From Rhodovulum sulfidophilum (GTDB lineage: Bacteria > Pseudomonadota > Alphaproteobacteria > Rhodobacterales > Rhodobacteraceae): 64,000 nucleotides of DNA. Shown here piece after piece: positions 39,527-48,618 of the stretch. Under the pieces are notes generated by a model that saw only the letters and a list, made by a program, of their open reading frames with translations, was not told the DNA's origin and did no database searches. The translations under genes were made by a program, and so were the position numbers. Positions within the stretch are counted from its first letter, which is position 1. Every line of letters begins with the position of its first letter. The stretch lies in assembly GCA_003241785.1 (NCBI GenBank), contig QFPW01000009.1, positions 62,001-126,000 on the forward strand, in the 5' to 3' direction.

Positions 39527-41638
39527 TCAGAGCGCGACCGAGCCCGCGATCAGCCGGCGCATGATCTTCTCGGAGGCGAGCACCGCGTAGAGCTCGCCCG
39601 GCGCCAGCGAATCCGGCGCGGCGCCGTCCGAGAGCCGCAGCCAGCCGGCGGCGAGCGTCGGGTCGGCCTCGCCGGGCTGGCGCGCGGTCGGCCCGTCGAG
39701 CCAGGTCATGTGCCGCTCCAGCGCCGCGGGATCCGCGAGCAGCTCGGCGAAGGTCGCGGGCGGGGCGCAGCGCCGGCGCATGTCCTCGGCGACCGCCTCC
39801 GCGGCGGTCGCGACCGCCGGCGGATGCGTCTCCTCCGGCGTGACGAGCAGCTTGGCGCGCCGCTTCAGCCAGGCGCCGACCGCGCCGCTCGAGACGAAGG
39901 CGGCGAGCGGGATCGAGACGATCATGCCAGTCAGCGCGGGGCTCATCCAGGCCAGCAGCGACCAGGAGATGAGCCAGGCCAGCACCCCGAGCACGACGCC
40001 GACGAGCATGTGCCGGTGGTGAAAGCGCCAGAGGTCGCTCCAGGGGATATGATCCGCGTCGCGCGACTGCGCGCGCCAGCCGCTGTCGGCGCCGGTCAGG
40101 ATCTCGATCACCGAGCGGGTCTGGGTCAGCATCATCACCGGCGCGAGCAGCGCCGAGACGATGTTCTCGACGAAGAAGCCGAGGAAGGCGCGGACGCGCA
40201 GCCCCCGCGCCGCGCGCTCGGCGAGGAAGGCGATGAGGCCGAGCAGCTTCGGCAGGTAGAGCACGAGCATGCAGAGCCCGAACAGCATCATCGCGCGCCG
40301 CGCGTCGATCTGCGGCCAGGTCGGGAACAGCGACCAGCCGTCGGGGAAGTAGTTCGGCGGCACCAGATTGGCATGGAGCGCGAGCAGCATGCCGGTCAGC
40401 AGGAACAGGAACCAGAGCGGCGAGGCGAGATAGGACATCGCCCCCATCGCGAGATGCAGGCGGCTCAGCGGATGCAGCCCGGCGGTGCCGATCAGGCCGA
40501 GGTGCTGCAGGTTGCCCTGGCACCAGCGCCGGTCGCGGGCGACGAGCTCGATCAGGTTCGGCGGCGCCTGCTCGTAGCTGCCGGCGAGGTCGTCGGCCAT
40601 GATCACCGACCAGCCGGCGCGGCGGATCAGCGCCGCCTCGACGAAATCATGGCTCATGATCAGCCCGCCGAAGGGCTTGCGGCCCTCCAGGATCGGCAGG
40701 CCGGCGGCGGTGGCGAAGGCCTCGGTGCGGATGATCGCGTTATGGCCCCAGTAATTGCCGGCGTTGCCGAACCAGACGCCGAGCCCGCGGGCGAGCAGGG
40801 GCCCGTAGACCCGCGTCGCGAACTGCTGCGCGCGGGCGAGCACGGTGCGGCCGTTGACGAGCCGGGGCACGGTCTGGATCAGCCCCGCGTCCGGGTCGTC
40901 CGCGATCCGGTGCGCGAGCTCGATGATCGTCTCGGCCTCCATCAGGCTGTCGGCGTCGAAGACCACGAAATATTCGTAGGCGCCGCCCCAGCGCTCGATC
41001 CAGTCGCTGATGTTGCCGACCTTGCGCTCGCGGTTGCGCAGCCGGTGGCGGTAGAACAGGTGCCGGGCGACGAAGGGATCGCGCCGCGCCTCGGCGATCA
41101 TCGCCTCCTCGGCGAGCCACACCTCGGCCTTGTTGGTGTCGCTCAGCACGAAGAGGTCGAAGGTCTCGCCCTCGCCATGCTCGGCGAGCGCGCGCAGGGT
41201 CGCCACCGCGGTGCCGACGAACTGCGCGGTATCCTCGTTGTAGACCGGGAGCAGCAGCGCCACGCGCTCGCGCAGGGGCGCGGTGCCCCGCGGACGGGGC
41301 TTCGGCGTCGAGAGCAGGCCGAGCAGCGTCGAGACCGCGCCGAAGGCGATCCAGCCGATGTTGATCACGAAGAGGACGAGCATCGCGATCTCGATCGCGA
41401 CGAGCTGGCCGACCGCGAGCACGAGATACATCTCGTGCGCGAGCCAGGCGGTCAGCGCCAGCGTGCCGCCGAAGAGCGCGAGCCGCGACAGGAAGACGCC
41501 GCCGTCGAAGCGCGGCCGGCGCGCCCGCGTCGAGCGGTCGAAGCGCCGCAGGTCCTGGATCGGCATCTCGCGCGGCGACGGCGGGGGCAGCGGCCCCGTC
41601 TCGGCCTCCTCGGGATTCGCGACGGCTAATCGGTCCAT
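39527..41638 (-). CDS. opgH: Glucans biosynthesis glucosyltransferase OpgH (MdoH)
   Basis: A 703-residue inner-membrane glycosyltransferase of family 2 that makes the beta-1,2 backbone of osmoregulated periplasmic glucans from UDP-glucose. Membrane helices flank the catalytic domain. The conserved sites are VALLLPVYNED, FVVFDADSLM (DxD), HDFVEAALIRR and the RDRRWCQGN loop equivalent to the QxxRW motif. The C-terminal membrane part has FLGFFVENIVSALLAPVMM. It begins 13 bases inside the end of opgG, so the two are coupled. It is shorter than the E. coli enzyme because both cytoplasmic ends are trimmed. Confidence 0.94.
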   Translation of the reverse strand: MDRLAVANPEEAETGPLPPPSPREMPIQDLRRFDRSTRARRPRFDGGVFLSRLALFGGTLALTAWLAHEMYLVLAVGQLVAIEIAMLVLFVINIGWIAFGAVSTLLGLLSTPKPRPRGTAPLRERVALLLPVYNEDTAQFVGTAVATLRALAEHGEGETFDLFVLSDTNKAEVWLAEEAMIAEARRDPFVARHLFYRHRLRNRERKVGNISDWIERWGGAYEYFVVFDADSLMEAETIIELAHRIADDPDAGLIQTVPRLVNGRTVLARAQQFATRVYGPLLARGLGVWFGNAGNYWGHNAIIRTEAFATAAGLPILEGRKPFGGLIMSHDFVEAALIRRAGWSVIMADDLAGSYEQAPPNLIELVARDRRWCQGNLQHLGLIGTAGLHPLSRLHLAMGAMSYLASPLWFLFLLTGMLLALHANLVPPNYFPDGWSLFPTWPQIDARRAMMLFGLCMLVLYLPKLLGLIAFLAERAARGLRVRAFLGFFVENIVSALLAPVMMLTQTRSVIEILTGADSGWRAQSRDADHIPWSDLWRFHHRHMLVGVVLGVLAWLISWSLLAWMSPALTGMIVSIPLAAFVSSGAVGAWLKRRAKLLVTPEETHPPAVATAAEAVAEDMRRRCAPPATFAELLADPAALERHMTWLDGPTARQPGEADPTLAAGWLRLSDGAAPDSLAPGELYAVLASEKIMRRLIAGSVAL

Positions 41639-43131
41639 CGATAGACCCACACCTCGGCGGCGGGCGTGTCGCCGCGCATCAGGTCGAGCCGCATGTCCAC
41701 GGATTCGGCGCCCTGGGGTTCGATCTCGAAGGCGACGCGGATCCCGCCGATCTCGGGATTGTCCATCACCACCACGTTGTGCACCGCGCCGGCGGAAGCG
41801 GCGATCGTGGCCTTGAACTCGGTGGCGGGCACGCCGACCGAGGCGCCGGGGTTGGAGAAGTCGACCACGAAGCGGCGCCAGCCCTCCTGGCTGCCGAGCC
41901 CGCTCAGGGTGCGGGTGACGCGCAGCAGGTTGGTGCCCGGCGCGTCCCAGCCCCAGGTCAGGCGATAGGTGAAGCTCGTCTCGCTGCCGGCGAGCAGCGG
42001 CTGCTCGGGCCGCCAGAAGGCGACCATGTTGTCGTGGATCTCGACCACGTTCGGGATCTCGACCAGCATGACATGGCCCTTGCCCCAGTCGCCGATCGGC
42101 TCGACCCAGAGGCTCGGGCGCTTGTGGTAGAGCGCCTCGAGGTCCTCGTATTCCGAGAAGCGCTTCTCGCGCTGGATCAGGCCGAAGCCGCGCGGCCCGT
42201 TGTCGGCGAAGGAGCTGACCTGCAGCAGGCGCGGATTGTGCAGCGGCCGCCAGATGCGCTCGCCGCCGCCGTTCCACATCGCGAGCCCGTCGTTGTCGTG
42301 CACCGCCGGGCGGAAATCGTCGTAGTTCTCGCGCTCCTTGGAATCGTAGAGGAACATCGAGGTGAGGGGCGCGAGGCCGAGGCTGCGGATGTCGGCGCGG
42401 GCGAAGATCGTCGCCTCGACGTCCATTACCGTCTCGCCGCCCGGGCGGATCGTGAAGCGGAAGGCGCCCGAGGCGCTCGGCCCGTCGAGCAGCGCGTGCA
42501 CCACCATGCGGCCGTCGCCGGGCTGTTCCAGCCAGAAGCTGCGGAAGAACGGGAATTCCTCGCCGGCGGGATCGGCGGTGTTGATCGCGAGGCCGCGCGC
42601 GGACAGGCCGAAGACCTGGCCCCGGGCGATCGCGCGGAAGTAGCTCGCCCCGGCGAAGACCAGGAACTCGTCCATGACGTCGGGAGAGTTGAGCGCCGTC
42701 CGGCCCCGGAAGCCGCTGAACTCGAGCGGGGCGTCCTGGGCGGGCGGCTCGATCCCCTGATAGGTGAACATGTCGCTGCTGAACAGGATCTTGCGCGACT
42801 GTCCGTTCTCGACGACGAAGATCTCCACCGGGACGCGGTAGATGAAGCCCGGGTGCAGCAGGTCGACCGCGAAGCCGCTCGGCGGATTGGTGAAGAGCCG
42901 CTCCTCTTCCTTGAAGCGGATATGCTGGTAGTCGGAATAGCCGAGCTGCAGCAGCGCCTCCGGCACCGGCGGCCCCGGCTGCGCGAAGGGCGCCGCAGCC
43001 AGCGCCCGCGCCGCGTCGACGACCGTGGTGCGCGTGAAGGAATTGGACTCGTCGGCCAGGGCGACACCGCCCGGGAACAGGGCCGCCAATGGGAACGCGC
43101 CCGCGGTGCCGAGAAAGCTACGACGGTTCAT
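41626..43131 (-). CDS. opgG: Glucan biosynthesis protein OpgG (MdoG)
   Basis: A 501-residue periplasmic protein needed for making or branching osmoregulated periplasmic glucans. The N-terminus MNRRSFLGTAGAFPLAALF has an R-R-x-F-L motif suggestive of Tat export. Typical OpgG stretches include the N-terminal YSDYQHIRFKEEERLF, LTSMFLYDSKERENYDDFRPAVHDNDGL and FGLIQREKRFSEYEDLEALYHKRPSLWVEP, followed by the Ig-like C-terminal domain. It precedes opgH. The 261-base region upstream (43132-43392) holds no gene and should carry the operon promoter. Confidence 0.95.
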   Translation of the reverse strand: MNRRSFLGTAGAFPLAALFPGGVALADESNSFTRTTVVDAARALAAAPFAQPGPPVPEALLQLGYSDYQHIRFKEEERLFTNPPSGFAVDLLHPGFIYRVPVEIFVVENGQSRKILFSSDMFTYQGIEPPAQDAPLEFSGFRGRTALNSPDVMDEFLVFAGASYFRAIARGQVFGLSARGLAINTADPAGEEFPFFRSFWLEQPGDGRMVVHALLDGPSASGAFRFTIRPGGETVMDVEATIFARADIRSLGLAPLTSMFLYDSKERENYDDFRPAVHDNDGLAMWNGGGERIWRPLHNPRLLQVSSFADNGPRGFGLIQREKRFSEYEDLEALYHKRPSLWVEPIGDWGKGHVMLVEIPNVVEIHDNMVAFWRPEQPLLAGSETSFTYRLTWGWDAPGTNLLRVTRTLSGLGSQEGWRRFVVDFSNPGASVGVPATEFKATIAASAGAVHNVVVMDNPEIGGIRVAFEIEPQGAESVDMRLDLMRGDTPAAEVWVYRWTD

Positions 43132-43392
43132 GTAATTAGGTACCTCGTCTCGACCCCGTTGCGCGCGCGCGAAGACGCCCAGCCCCCGGATGCGGATTGC
43201 GCCCGCACCAATGCCCCGGCGCGCCGACCTCTCGGACGCAGGCCAGGCCGACCTCTCCCTTACGTCTGTCTCTGCCGATAAACGCGTTACTTAGCAATTG
43301 GTAACACGTTAAATATCCGTGTACGGCCCCCGCGCGGGCGAGAACCGCCGATGCGCGATCGGCACACGTTCGCCCGACGCGGCGATGACGCC

Positions 43393-44805
43393 TCAGGGTT
43401 GAGCGTTGGCCCATGGGCCATGATGGGTTCCCGCGCGGTCGAGCCGCTCGAATCCGTGCAGTCCGAAGAAATCCCGCTGGCCCTGCAGCATGTTGGCGGT
43501 CGAGCGCGCGGTGCGCATCATGTCGAAATAGGCGAGCGCGGCGCCCAGCGCCGGCATCGGCTGACCGCCGAGCGCGGCGCGCGCGACCGTGGCGCGCAGC
43601 CCGCCGTGGTTCTCGGCCATGCGCGAGGCGAAGCTCGGCGCGAACATGAGGTTCACGTTCGGCGCGCCGGCGAGCGCCTGGGCCATGTCGTCGAGCATCG
43701 CCGAGCGGATGATGCAGCCCTCGCGCCAGACCCGCGCGATCGCGTCGAGCGGCAGGTTCCAGCCGAATTCCGCCGAGGCGGCGGACAGCAGCCCGAAGCC
43801 CTGCGCGTAGCAGGCGATCTTGCCCGCGAGCAGCGCCTGCTCCAGCCGCGGCAGCACGCCCTCGGCGTCGTCGTAGCGGCGCGGCGCCGGGCCGAAGATC
43901 GCCTCGCCGCTCTTGCGCTCCTCGAGCCGGGCCGAGAGGTTGCGCGCGGCGACCGCCGCGTCGATCGTCGTGTCGGGGGCGCCGAGCATCAGGGCCTCGA
44001 TCGCGGTCCAGCGCCCGGTGCCCTTCTGCCCCGCGGTGTCGAGGATCACGTCGAGCAGCGGCCGGTGCGTCTCGGGGTCGATCGTGCGCGCGACGATGCC
44101 GGAAATCTCGATCAGGTAGCTCTTGAGCGGGCCCTCGTTCCAGCCGTCGAACACGTCGGCGATCTCGAGCGTGTCCATGCCGAGCCCGTCGCGCAGCACG
44201 CCGTAGACCTCGGCGATCATCTGCATGTCGGCGTATTCGATCCCGTTATGCACGGTCTTGACGAAATGGCCGGCGCCGTCCTCGCCCATCCAGGTGGCGC
44301 AGGGCTCGCCCTGGTATTTCGCCGAGATCGCCTCGAGGATCGGCGCGACGCGGTCCCAGGCGGCCTTGGGTCCGCCGCCCATGATGGAGGGACCGTGCCG
44401 GGCGCCTTCCTCGCCGCCCGAGACGCCGATGCCGAGGAAGAGCTCGCCCTTCTCGGTGGCCTCCTTCGCGCGGCGCTGGGTGTCGTGGAAATTGGCGTTG
44501 CCCGCGTCGATGATCAGGTCGTCGGCGCCGAGCAGCGGGCGCAGCGCCGCGATCATCTGGTCGACCGGCGCGCCGGCCGGGACCATCAGGATGATGGTGC
44601 GCGGCGCCGCGATCGCGGCGACGAAGCTCTCGATGGTGTCGCAGGGGGTGATCCGGGGCGCGAGCTCCCCCGCCTCGGCGGCGAAATGCTCGGTCACCTC
44701 GGTGGTGCGGTTGTAGACCGCGATGTCGTAGCCTTTCTCGGCGATGTTGAGCGCGAGCGCCCGGCCCATCGTGCCGAGACCAAGCAGACCGATGACAGAA
44801 CTCAT
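43393..44805 (-). CDS. gnd: 6-phosphogluconate dehydrogenase, decarboxylating
   Basis: A 470-residue NADP-linked enzyme of the oxidative pentose phosphate pathway, making ribulose 5-phosphate and CO2. Visible are the dinucleotide motif GLLGLGTMGRALALN, the NADP-binding NRTTE turn, the substrate site GIGVSGGEEGARHGPSIMGGG, and the catalytic lysine in GHFVKTVHNGIEY. The length is that of the dimeric long form. Single gene; ribulose 5-phosphate could also feed formaldehyde or CO2 fixation cycles, but nothing here shows that. Confidence 0.96.
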   Translation of the reverse strand: MSSVIGLLGLGTMGRALALNIAEKGYDIAVYNRTTEVTEHFAAEAGELAPRITPCDTIESFVAAIAAPRTIILMVPAGAPVDQMIAALRPLLGADDLIIDAGNANFHDTQRRAKEATEKGELFLGIGVSGGEEGARHGPSIMGGGPKAAWDRVAPILEAISAKYQGEPCATWMGEDGAGHFVKTVHNGIEYADMQMIAEVYGVLRDGLGMDTLEIADVFDGWNEGPLKSYLIEISGIVARTIDPETHRPLLDVILDTAGQKGTGRWTAIEALMLGAPDTTIDAAVAARNLSARLEERKSGEAIFGPAPRRYDDAEGVLPRLEQALLAGKIACYAQGFGLLSAASAEFGWNLPLDAIARVWREGCIIRSAMLDDMAQALAGAPNVNLMFAPSFASRMAENHGGLRATVARAALGGQPMPALGAALAYFDMMRTARSTANMLQGQRDFFGLHGFERLDRAGTHHGPWANAQP

Positions 44806-44916
44806 GCGTTCCCCCGAAGCTTTGCGAGCCGCGCCCTTCCCGTGGCGGGAAGGGCGTCCGCACCGGTTCCTAGCCCAATTTCGCTGCGTTGCAACCCTTG
44901 GCCGAGGCCGGGCGGC

Positions 44917-45186
44917 TCAGGCGCGGCGGAACCGGTCGCGAAGCTTCAGCCCGAGCAGGACGGAGACAAGGAGGAGAGTGGCACCGTTCGCGAGGGTCAC
45001 CGGCAGCTGGCCGGTGCCGATGCCGTAGATGAACCACAGCGCCACGCCGGTCGCGAGCGCGAGCAGCATGCCGAGGTTGAGATCCGCGGTCGACCGGCTG
45101 CGCCATGTCTGAATGACCTGCGGGAGAAAGGCGAGCGTCGTCAGCAGCGCGGCGACGAGACCGGTCACTTCGAAGATGCCAGGCAT
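44917..45186 (-). CDS. SemiSWEET-type sugar transporter
   Basis: An 89-residue protein with three membrane helices and the PQ-loop motif LAFLPQVIQTWRSRST in helix 1, plus the conserved asparagine region VTLANGATLLLVSVLL in helix 3. SemiSWEETs dimerise to form a passive sugar channel. The start at 45186 begins MPGIFEVTGLVAALL. It is separated from gnd by 111 bases and from the RTX gene upstream by 170 bases containing hairpins. Confidence 0.9.
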   Translation of the reverse strand: MPGIFEVTGLVAALLTTLAFLPQVIQTWRSRSTADLNLGMLLALATGVALWFIYGIGTGQLPVTLANGATLLLVSVLLGLKLRDRFRRA

Positions 45187-45314
45187 CGGCGGTAATCCGA
45201 AAAGGAGGGCGAACCGGGCGAGCGATACTCCTATTCGGAGGACATGAGATTTGCGATTTCCGCATGGCAGGGGTGCGCCCACGGCATTGCGCGGGCGGCC
45301 CCGCTTCCGGCGGG

Positions 45315-45347
45315 GACGCGCCGGCCGGACTCGCGGTCCGGCGCGTC
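45315..45347 (-). terminator. Hairpin downstream of the large RTX gene
   Basis: GACGCGCCGG pairs with CCGGCGCGTC, with an alternative inner stem CCGGAC/GTCCGG. It begins about ten bases after the RTX stop on the minus strand. A second small hairpin (CCCCG-CTTC-CGGCGGGG region) follows. There is no T run, so its terminator role is tentative. Confidence 0.45.
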
Positions 45348-45356
45348 GAACCCGCG

Positions 45357-46856
45357 CTAGGCAAAGAGAAAATTCGCTTCCGTCAGCGTGGTGACGCCGG
45401 CCACGGTCAGCTCGCCACTCCCGCCGCCGGCGGCGGCGCCGAGCTCGATCACCGTCGCGCCGCCGGTGATGGCGACATGGGTGTCGCCGGCGTCGAGCAC
45501 GCCGTCGCCGTCGTCGTCGAGGTCGTCCCAGTCGAGGCGGCCGGTGAGCTCGATCCGGTCGCCGTCCGCGGCGCGGAAGTCCTCGATCCGGTCCCGCCCG
45601 TCCGCCGAGCCGAAGACGAAGACGTCCGCGCCGCCCTCGAGGACACGGTTCGGGTAGCTCTCGGACGTGCCCTCGCCGCTGACCGTCCCGTCGCCGATGA
45701 GGACGTCGTCGCCCGCGCCGCCCACGAGGCGGTCGTCGCCGCCGGTCAGCAGGGCGGCGCCGTAGTTTCCCGTCGCCCATCCGTCCCCGCGCAGCTCGTC
45801 GGCGCCGGCGCCGCCCAGCAGCGTGTCGTCGCCGCCGGTGAAGGTGGCGGCGGCTGAATGAAACCCGGCCGGGCTTGCGAGCGCGGTCCCGTCGCCGACC
45901 AGCAAATCCCGGCCCGCGCCGCCGCTCAGCCAGTCGTCGCCGCCCTCCAGGACGCTGCCCCCGCCGATGCTGGACGTGCCGTCGCCGTGGAGGGTGTCGT
46001 CGCCGGCGCCGCCCGAGAGCCTGTCGTCGCCGCCGGTGAGCGTTCCCACGACGCGGCCCGCCCGGATCGTCCCGTCGCCGCCCAGGAAATCGTCGCCCTC
46101 GCCCCCGTTCAGCGTATCGGCGCCCCCGGTCAGGCGGGGGAAGCTCCAGCCGTTCTCGACCGTGCCGTCGCCCCAGATCTGGTCGGATCCGCCGCCGCCG
46201 TCGACGAGGTCGTCGCCGCCCCTGAGTTCGGCATCGCCGTAGTTCGCGCTCGAGACGGCGCCGTCGCCGAGCACGGTGTCGTTTCCGGCGCCGCCCAGGA
46301 TCACGTCCGCGGCGCCGCCGATCAGCAGGCTGCCGCCGATCCCCGCGGAGGCGACCCCCTCGCCATGGATGAGGTCGTTTCCGGCGCCCCCGGAGATCCA
46401 GTCGCGGGCGCCCAGGATCTCGAGGTCGGTGACCGCCGTGGCCCGCGCGGTGCCCTCGCCGTAGATCACGTCGTCGCCGGCGTCGCCGCTGATCCTGTCC
46501 GCCGCGCCGGTGACGCCGACCCCGGTGCCAGAGGCGTAGACTTCGACCGCGCCGTCGCCGTGGAGCGTGTCGGCGCCCGATTCGCCCCGAAGGACGTCGG
46601 CCGCGCCGATCACCCGCGCCTCCGGCGCGTCGCTGCCCGCCACGATCCGGCCGTCGCCGAGGATCGCGTCGGATCCGGCGCCGCCCCGGACGACGTCGCG
46701 GCCGCCGGTCACGCGCGCGCCCAGGGCGTCGGCGACCACGCGGTCGCCATCGCCGATCAGCGTGTCGCCGCCGCCGAGGCCCATGATGAGATTTGGGACG
46801 CGGGTTCCCACCAGAAGGTCGGCCGCGTTCGTTCCTCGAATGTCGAAGATTGCCAT
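45357..46856 (-). CDS. Large RTX protein built from composite repeats
   Basis: A 499-residue acidic protein. After a short start (MAIFDIRGTNAADLLVG) it consists of eleven full units and one partial unit of the form DxLxGGxGxDxLxGDG, each followed by a variable linker of 14-22 residues. That gives about 35-residue periods and not a continuous beta-roll. Near the C-terminus is DLDDDGDGVLDAGD, an EF-hand-like calcium loop, after a VFVFGSADGRDRIEDF segment typical of RTX ends. No signal peptide; type I export is likely. Start chosen at 46856 (GGAGCA upstream). A surface or biofilm role is plausible but unproven. Confidence 0.85.
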   Translation of the reverse strand: MAIFDIRGTNAADLLVGTRVPNLIMGLGGGDTLIGDGDRVVADALGARVTGGRDVVRGGAGSDAILGDGRIVAGSDAPEARVIGAADVLRGESGADTLHGDGAVEVYASGTGVGVTGAADRISGDAGDDVIYGEGTARATAVTDLEILGARDWISGGAGNDLIHGEGVASAGIGGSLLIGGAADVILGGAGNDTVLGDGAVSSANYGDAELRGGDDLVDGGGGSDQIWGDGTVENGWSFPRLTGGADTLNGGEGDDFLGGDGTIRAGRVVGTLTGGDDRLSGGAGDDTLHGDGTSSIGGGSVLEGGDDWLSGGAGRDLLVGDGTALASPAGFHSAAATFTGGDDTLLGGAGADELRGDGWATGNYGAALLTGGDDRLVGGAGDDVLIGDGTVSGEGTSESYPNRVLEGGADVFVFGSADGRDRIEDFRAADGDRIELTGRLDWDDLDDDGDGVLDAGDTHVAITGGATVIELGAAAGGGSGELTVAGVTTLTEANFLFA

Positions 46857-47056
46857 CGTGCTGCTCCGGACCAGAAAAACGCGCCACGGAAAGGGGCGCG
46901 GATGAATGCGACTCGCGCCTAGATCGAATGAATGACCTACCGTACATCCTGGGATAGCAGAGCGCAACGGCGCGAAAGGATGAGGCCGCGCGGCGCCGCA
47001 GGTCCATTGCCTCCGTCGCGCATTCCTGCTCCTTTCGCGGGCGAGAGGGCCCCGCG

Positions 47057-47986
47057 ATGGATATCCGACAGCTGCGCTACCTGATCGCGCTCGCGCGGGA
47101 GAAGCATTTCACCCGCGCCGCTGAGGCCTGTTTCGTGACCCAGCCGACGCTCTCGGGCCGGATCCGCCAGCTCGAGGAGGAGCTCGGCGTGCCGATCGTG
47201 CTGCGCGGCCAGCGCTATCACGGGCTGACCCCGGAGGGGGAACGGGTGCTGCGCTGGGCGAAGAAGATCGTCGAGGATTTCGATGGCATGCGCCGCGACC
47301 TCTCGATGCTCTCCGACGAGCCCGAGGGACGGATGACGCTCGGCGTCGTGCCTTCGGCCATGCCCTGCCTGCCGCCGCTGACCGAGGCGCTCAGGCTGCG
47401 CCACCCCCGGATCGGCTTCGAGATCCTGTCGCTCACCTCGCGCCAGATCGCGCGCGAGCTCGAGGATTTCCGCATCGACGCCGGCATCACCTATCTCGAC
47501 AGCGAGCCCCTCGGGATCGGCGGCGCCTGGCCGCTCTATACCGAGCACTACCGCCTTTTCGTCACCGCCGATTCGCCGCTGACGCGCCGGAGCGAGGTCA
47601 CCTGGGCCGAGGCCGCGGTCCTGCCGCTCTGCGCGCTGACGCCCGACATGCAGAACCGGCGCATCCTCGACGCGGCCTTCGCCGAGGCGGGCCAGATGCC
47701 GCGGCCGATGATCGAGAGCAACTCGGTCCTCGCGCTCTGCGCCCATGTCGCCCACGGCGGCTACGCGGCGGTGCTGCCCGAGCATTTTCTCGCCGTGCTG
47801 GGCGGGGCGGGCCGAATCCGGTCGATTCCGCTCGTCGCACCGGTCCTGTCGCACACGATCGGCATCGTGGCGCTCGAGCGCGACCCGCTGCCGCCGCTGC
47901 TCTCGGCGCTGATCGACGCGTCGAAGTCGCTCGGCGGCTTCTCGGATTTCGCGCTCGATCCCGCCGGGGACGGCCGGCCCCGCTGA
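47057..47986 (+). CDS. LysR-family regulator, probable FdsR
   Basis: A 309-residue LysR protein. The N-terminal winged helix-turn-helix (1-65) reads MDIRQLRYLIALAREKHFTRAAEACFVTQPTLSGRIRQLEEELG; the effector domain spans about 90-300 (LGVVPSAMPCLPPLTEAL, ALCAHVAHGGYAAVLPEHF). It lies 161 bases upstream of fdsG in the same direction. LysR genes next to fds operons (FdsR in Cupriavidus) respond to formate. The inverted repeat at 48023 between it and fdsG has LysR spacing. Regulation of the operon is therefore likely but inferred. Confidence 0.88.
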   Translation: MDIRQLRYLIALAREKHFTRAAEACFVTQPTLSGRIRQLEEELGVPIVLRGQRYHGLTPEGERVLRWAKKIVEDFDGMRRDLSMLSDEPEGRMTLGVVPSAMPCLPPLTEALRLRHPRIGFEILSLTSRQIARELEDFRIDAGITYLDSEPLGIGGAWPLYTEHYRLFVTADSPLTRRSEVTWAEAAVLPLCALTPDMQNRRILDAAFAEAGQMPRPMIESNSVLALCAHVAHGGYAAVLPEHFLAVLGGAGRIRSIPLVAPVLSHTIGIVALERDPLPPLLSALIDASKSLGGFSDFALDPAGDGRPR

Positions 47987-48022
47987 CCGCGATCATCGGA
48001 ACCGCCGATCAAGAACCCGCGA

Positions 48023-48091
48023 GTTCATAGGCGGCGTCGATGAACCCATAGAGTCACACGATTTGCAACGCGGGGTCGGGGCGCGCATATT
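48023..48091 (+). promoter_or_regulatory. fds promoter with LysR-type operator
   Basis: GTTCAT-N11-ATGAAC (48023-48045) is a perfect inverted repeat with the T-N11-A spacing of LysR boxes. It is followed 17 bases later by TTGCAA (48063-48068) and, after 17 more, CATATT (48086-48091), a sigma70-like pair. An activator site just upstream of the -35 box fits activation by the adjacent LysR protein. fdsG starts at 48148 with AGGAGGAAG before it. Confidence 0.6.
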
Positions 48092-48147
48092 TTATGGGCA
48101 AGAACCGCGCCGCGCGAGAAAGGCGCGGGCAGGAGGAAGACGAAGCA

Positions 48148-48618
48148 ATGCTCGATGAAACCGACCCGCGGGTGATCGCCGCGGCGGAAATCTGCGCAAG
48201 CCACGCATACGACCCCGCGGAGCTGATCGAGATCCTTCACGAGCTCCAGGATCAGCAGGGTTATGTCGCCGAGGAGACCCTCCCGGTGATCGCGCGGCTC
48301 CTGAACCTCAGCCGCGCCGAGGTGCACGGCGTCGTCTCCTTTTACCACGACTTCCGCCGCGAACCCGCCGGGCGGGTGGTGCTCAAGGTCTGCCGCGCCG
48401 AATCCTGCCAGTCGATGGGCGCGAACAGGCTGATCGAGCGGATCTGCGAACGCTACAACACGTCGCTAGGCCAGACCTCGCGCGCCGGGGTGACGATCGA
48501 GCCGGTGTTCTGCCTCGGGCTTTGCGCGCAATCCCCCGCCGCGATGCTGAACGGCCGGTTCGTCGGCCATGCGACCGAGGAGCGGCTCGACGCCGCCATC
48601 GTGGAGGCGCTGTCGTGA
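48148..48618 (+). CDS. fdsG: NAD-dependent formate dehydrogenase, gamma subunit
   Basis: A 156-residue subunit homologous to NuoE. It holds one [2Fe-2S] cluster bound by four cysteines, in VCRAESCQSMG and VFCLGLCAQSP. It passes electrons within the soluble complex FdsABGD. The ATG at 48148 has a strong AGGAGG site; a longer form from 48094 would read through the promoter. It overlaps fdsB by four bases. Confidence 0.95.
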   Translation: MLDETDPRVIAAAEICASHAYDPAELIEILHELQDQQGYVAEETLPVIARLLNLSRAEVHGVVSFYHDFRREPAGRVVLKVCRAESCQSMGANRLIERICERYNTSLGQTSRAGVTIEPVFCLGLCAQSPAAMLNGRFVGHATEERLDAAIVEALS

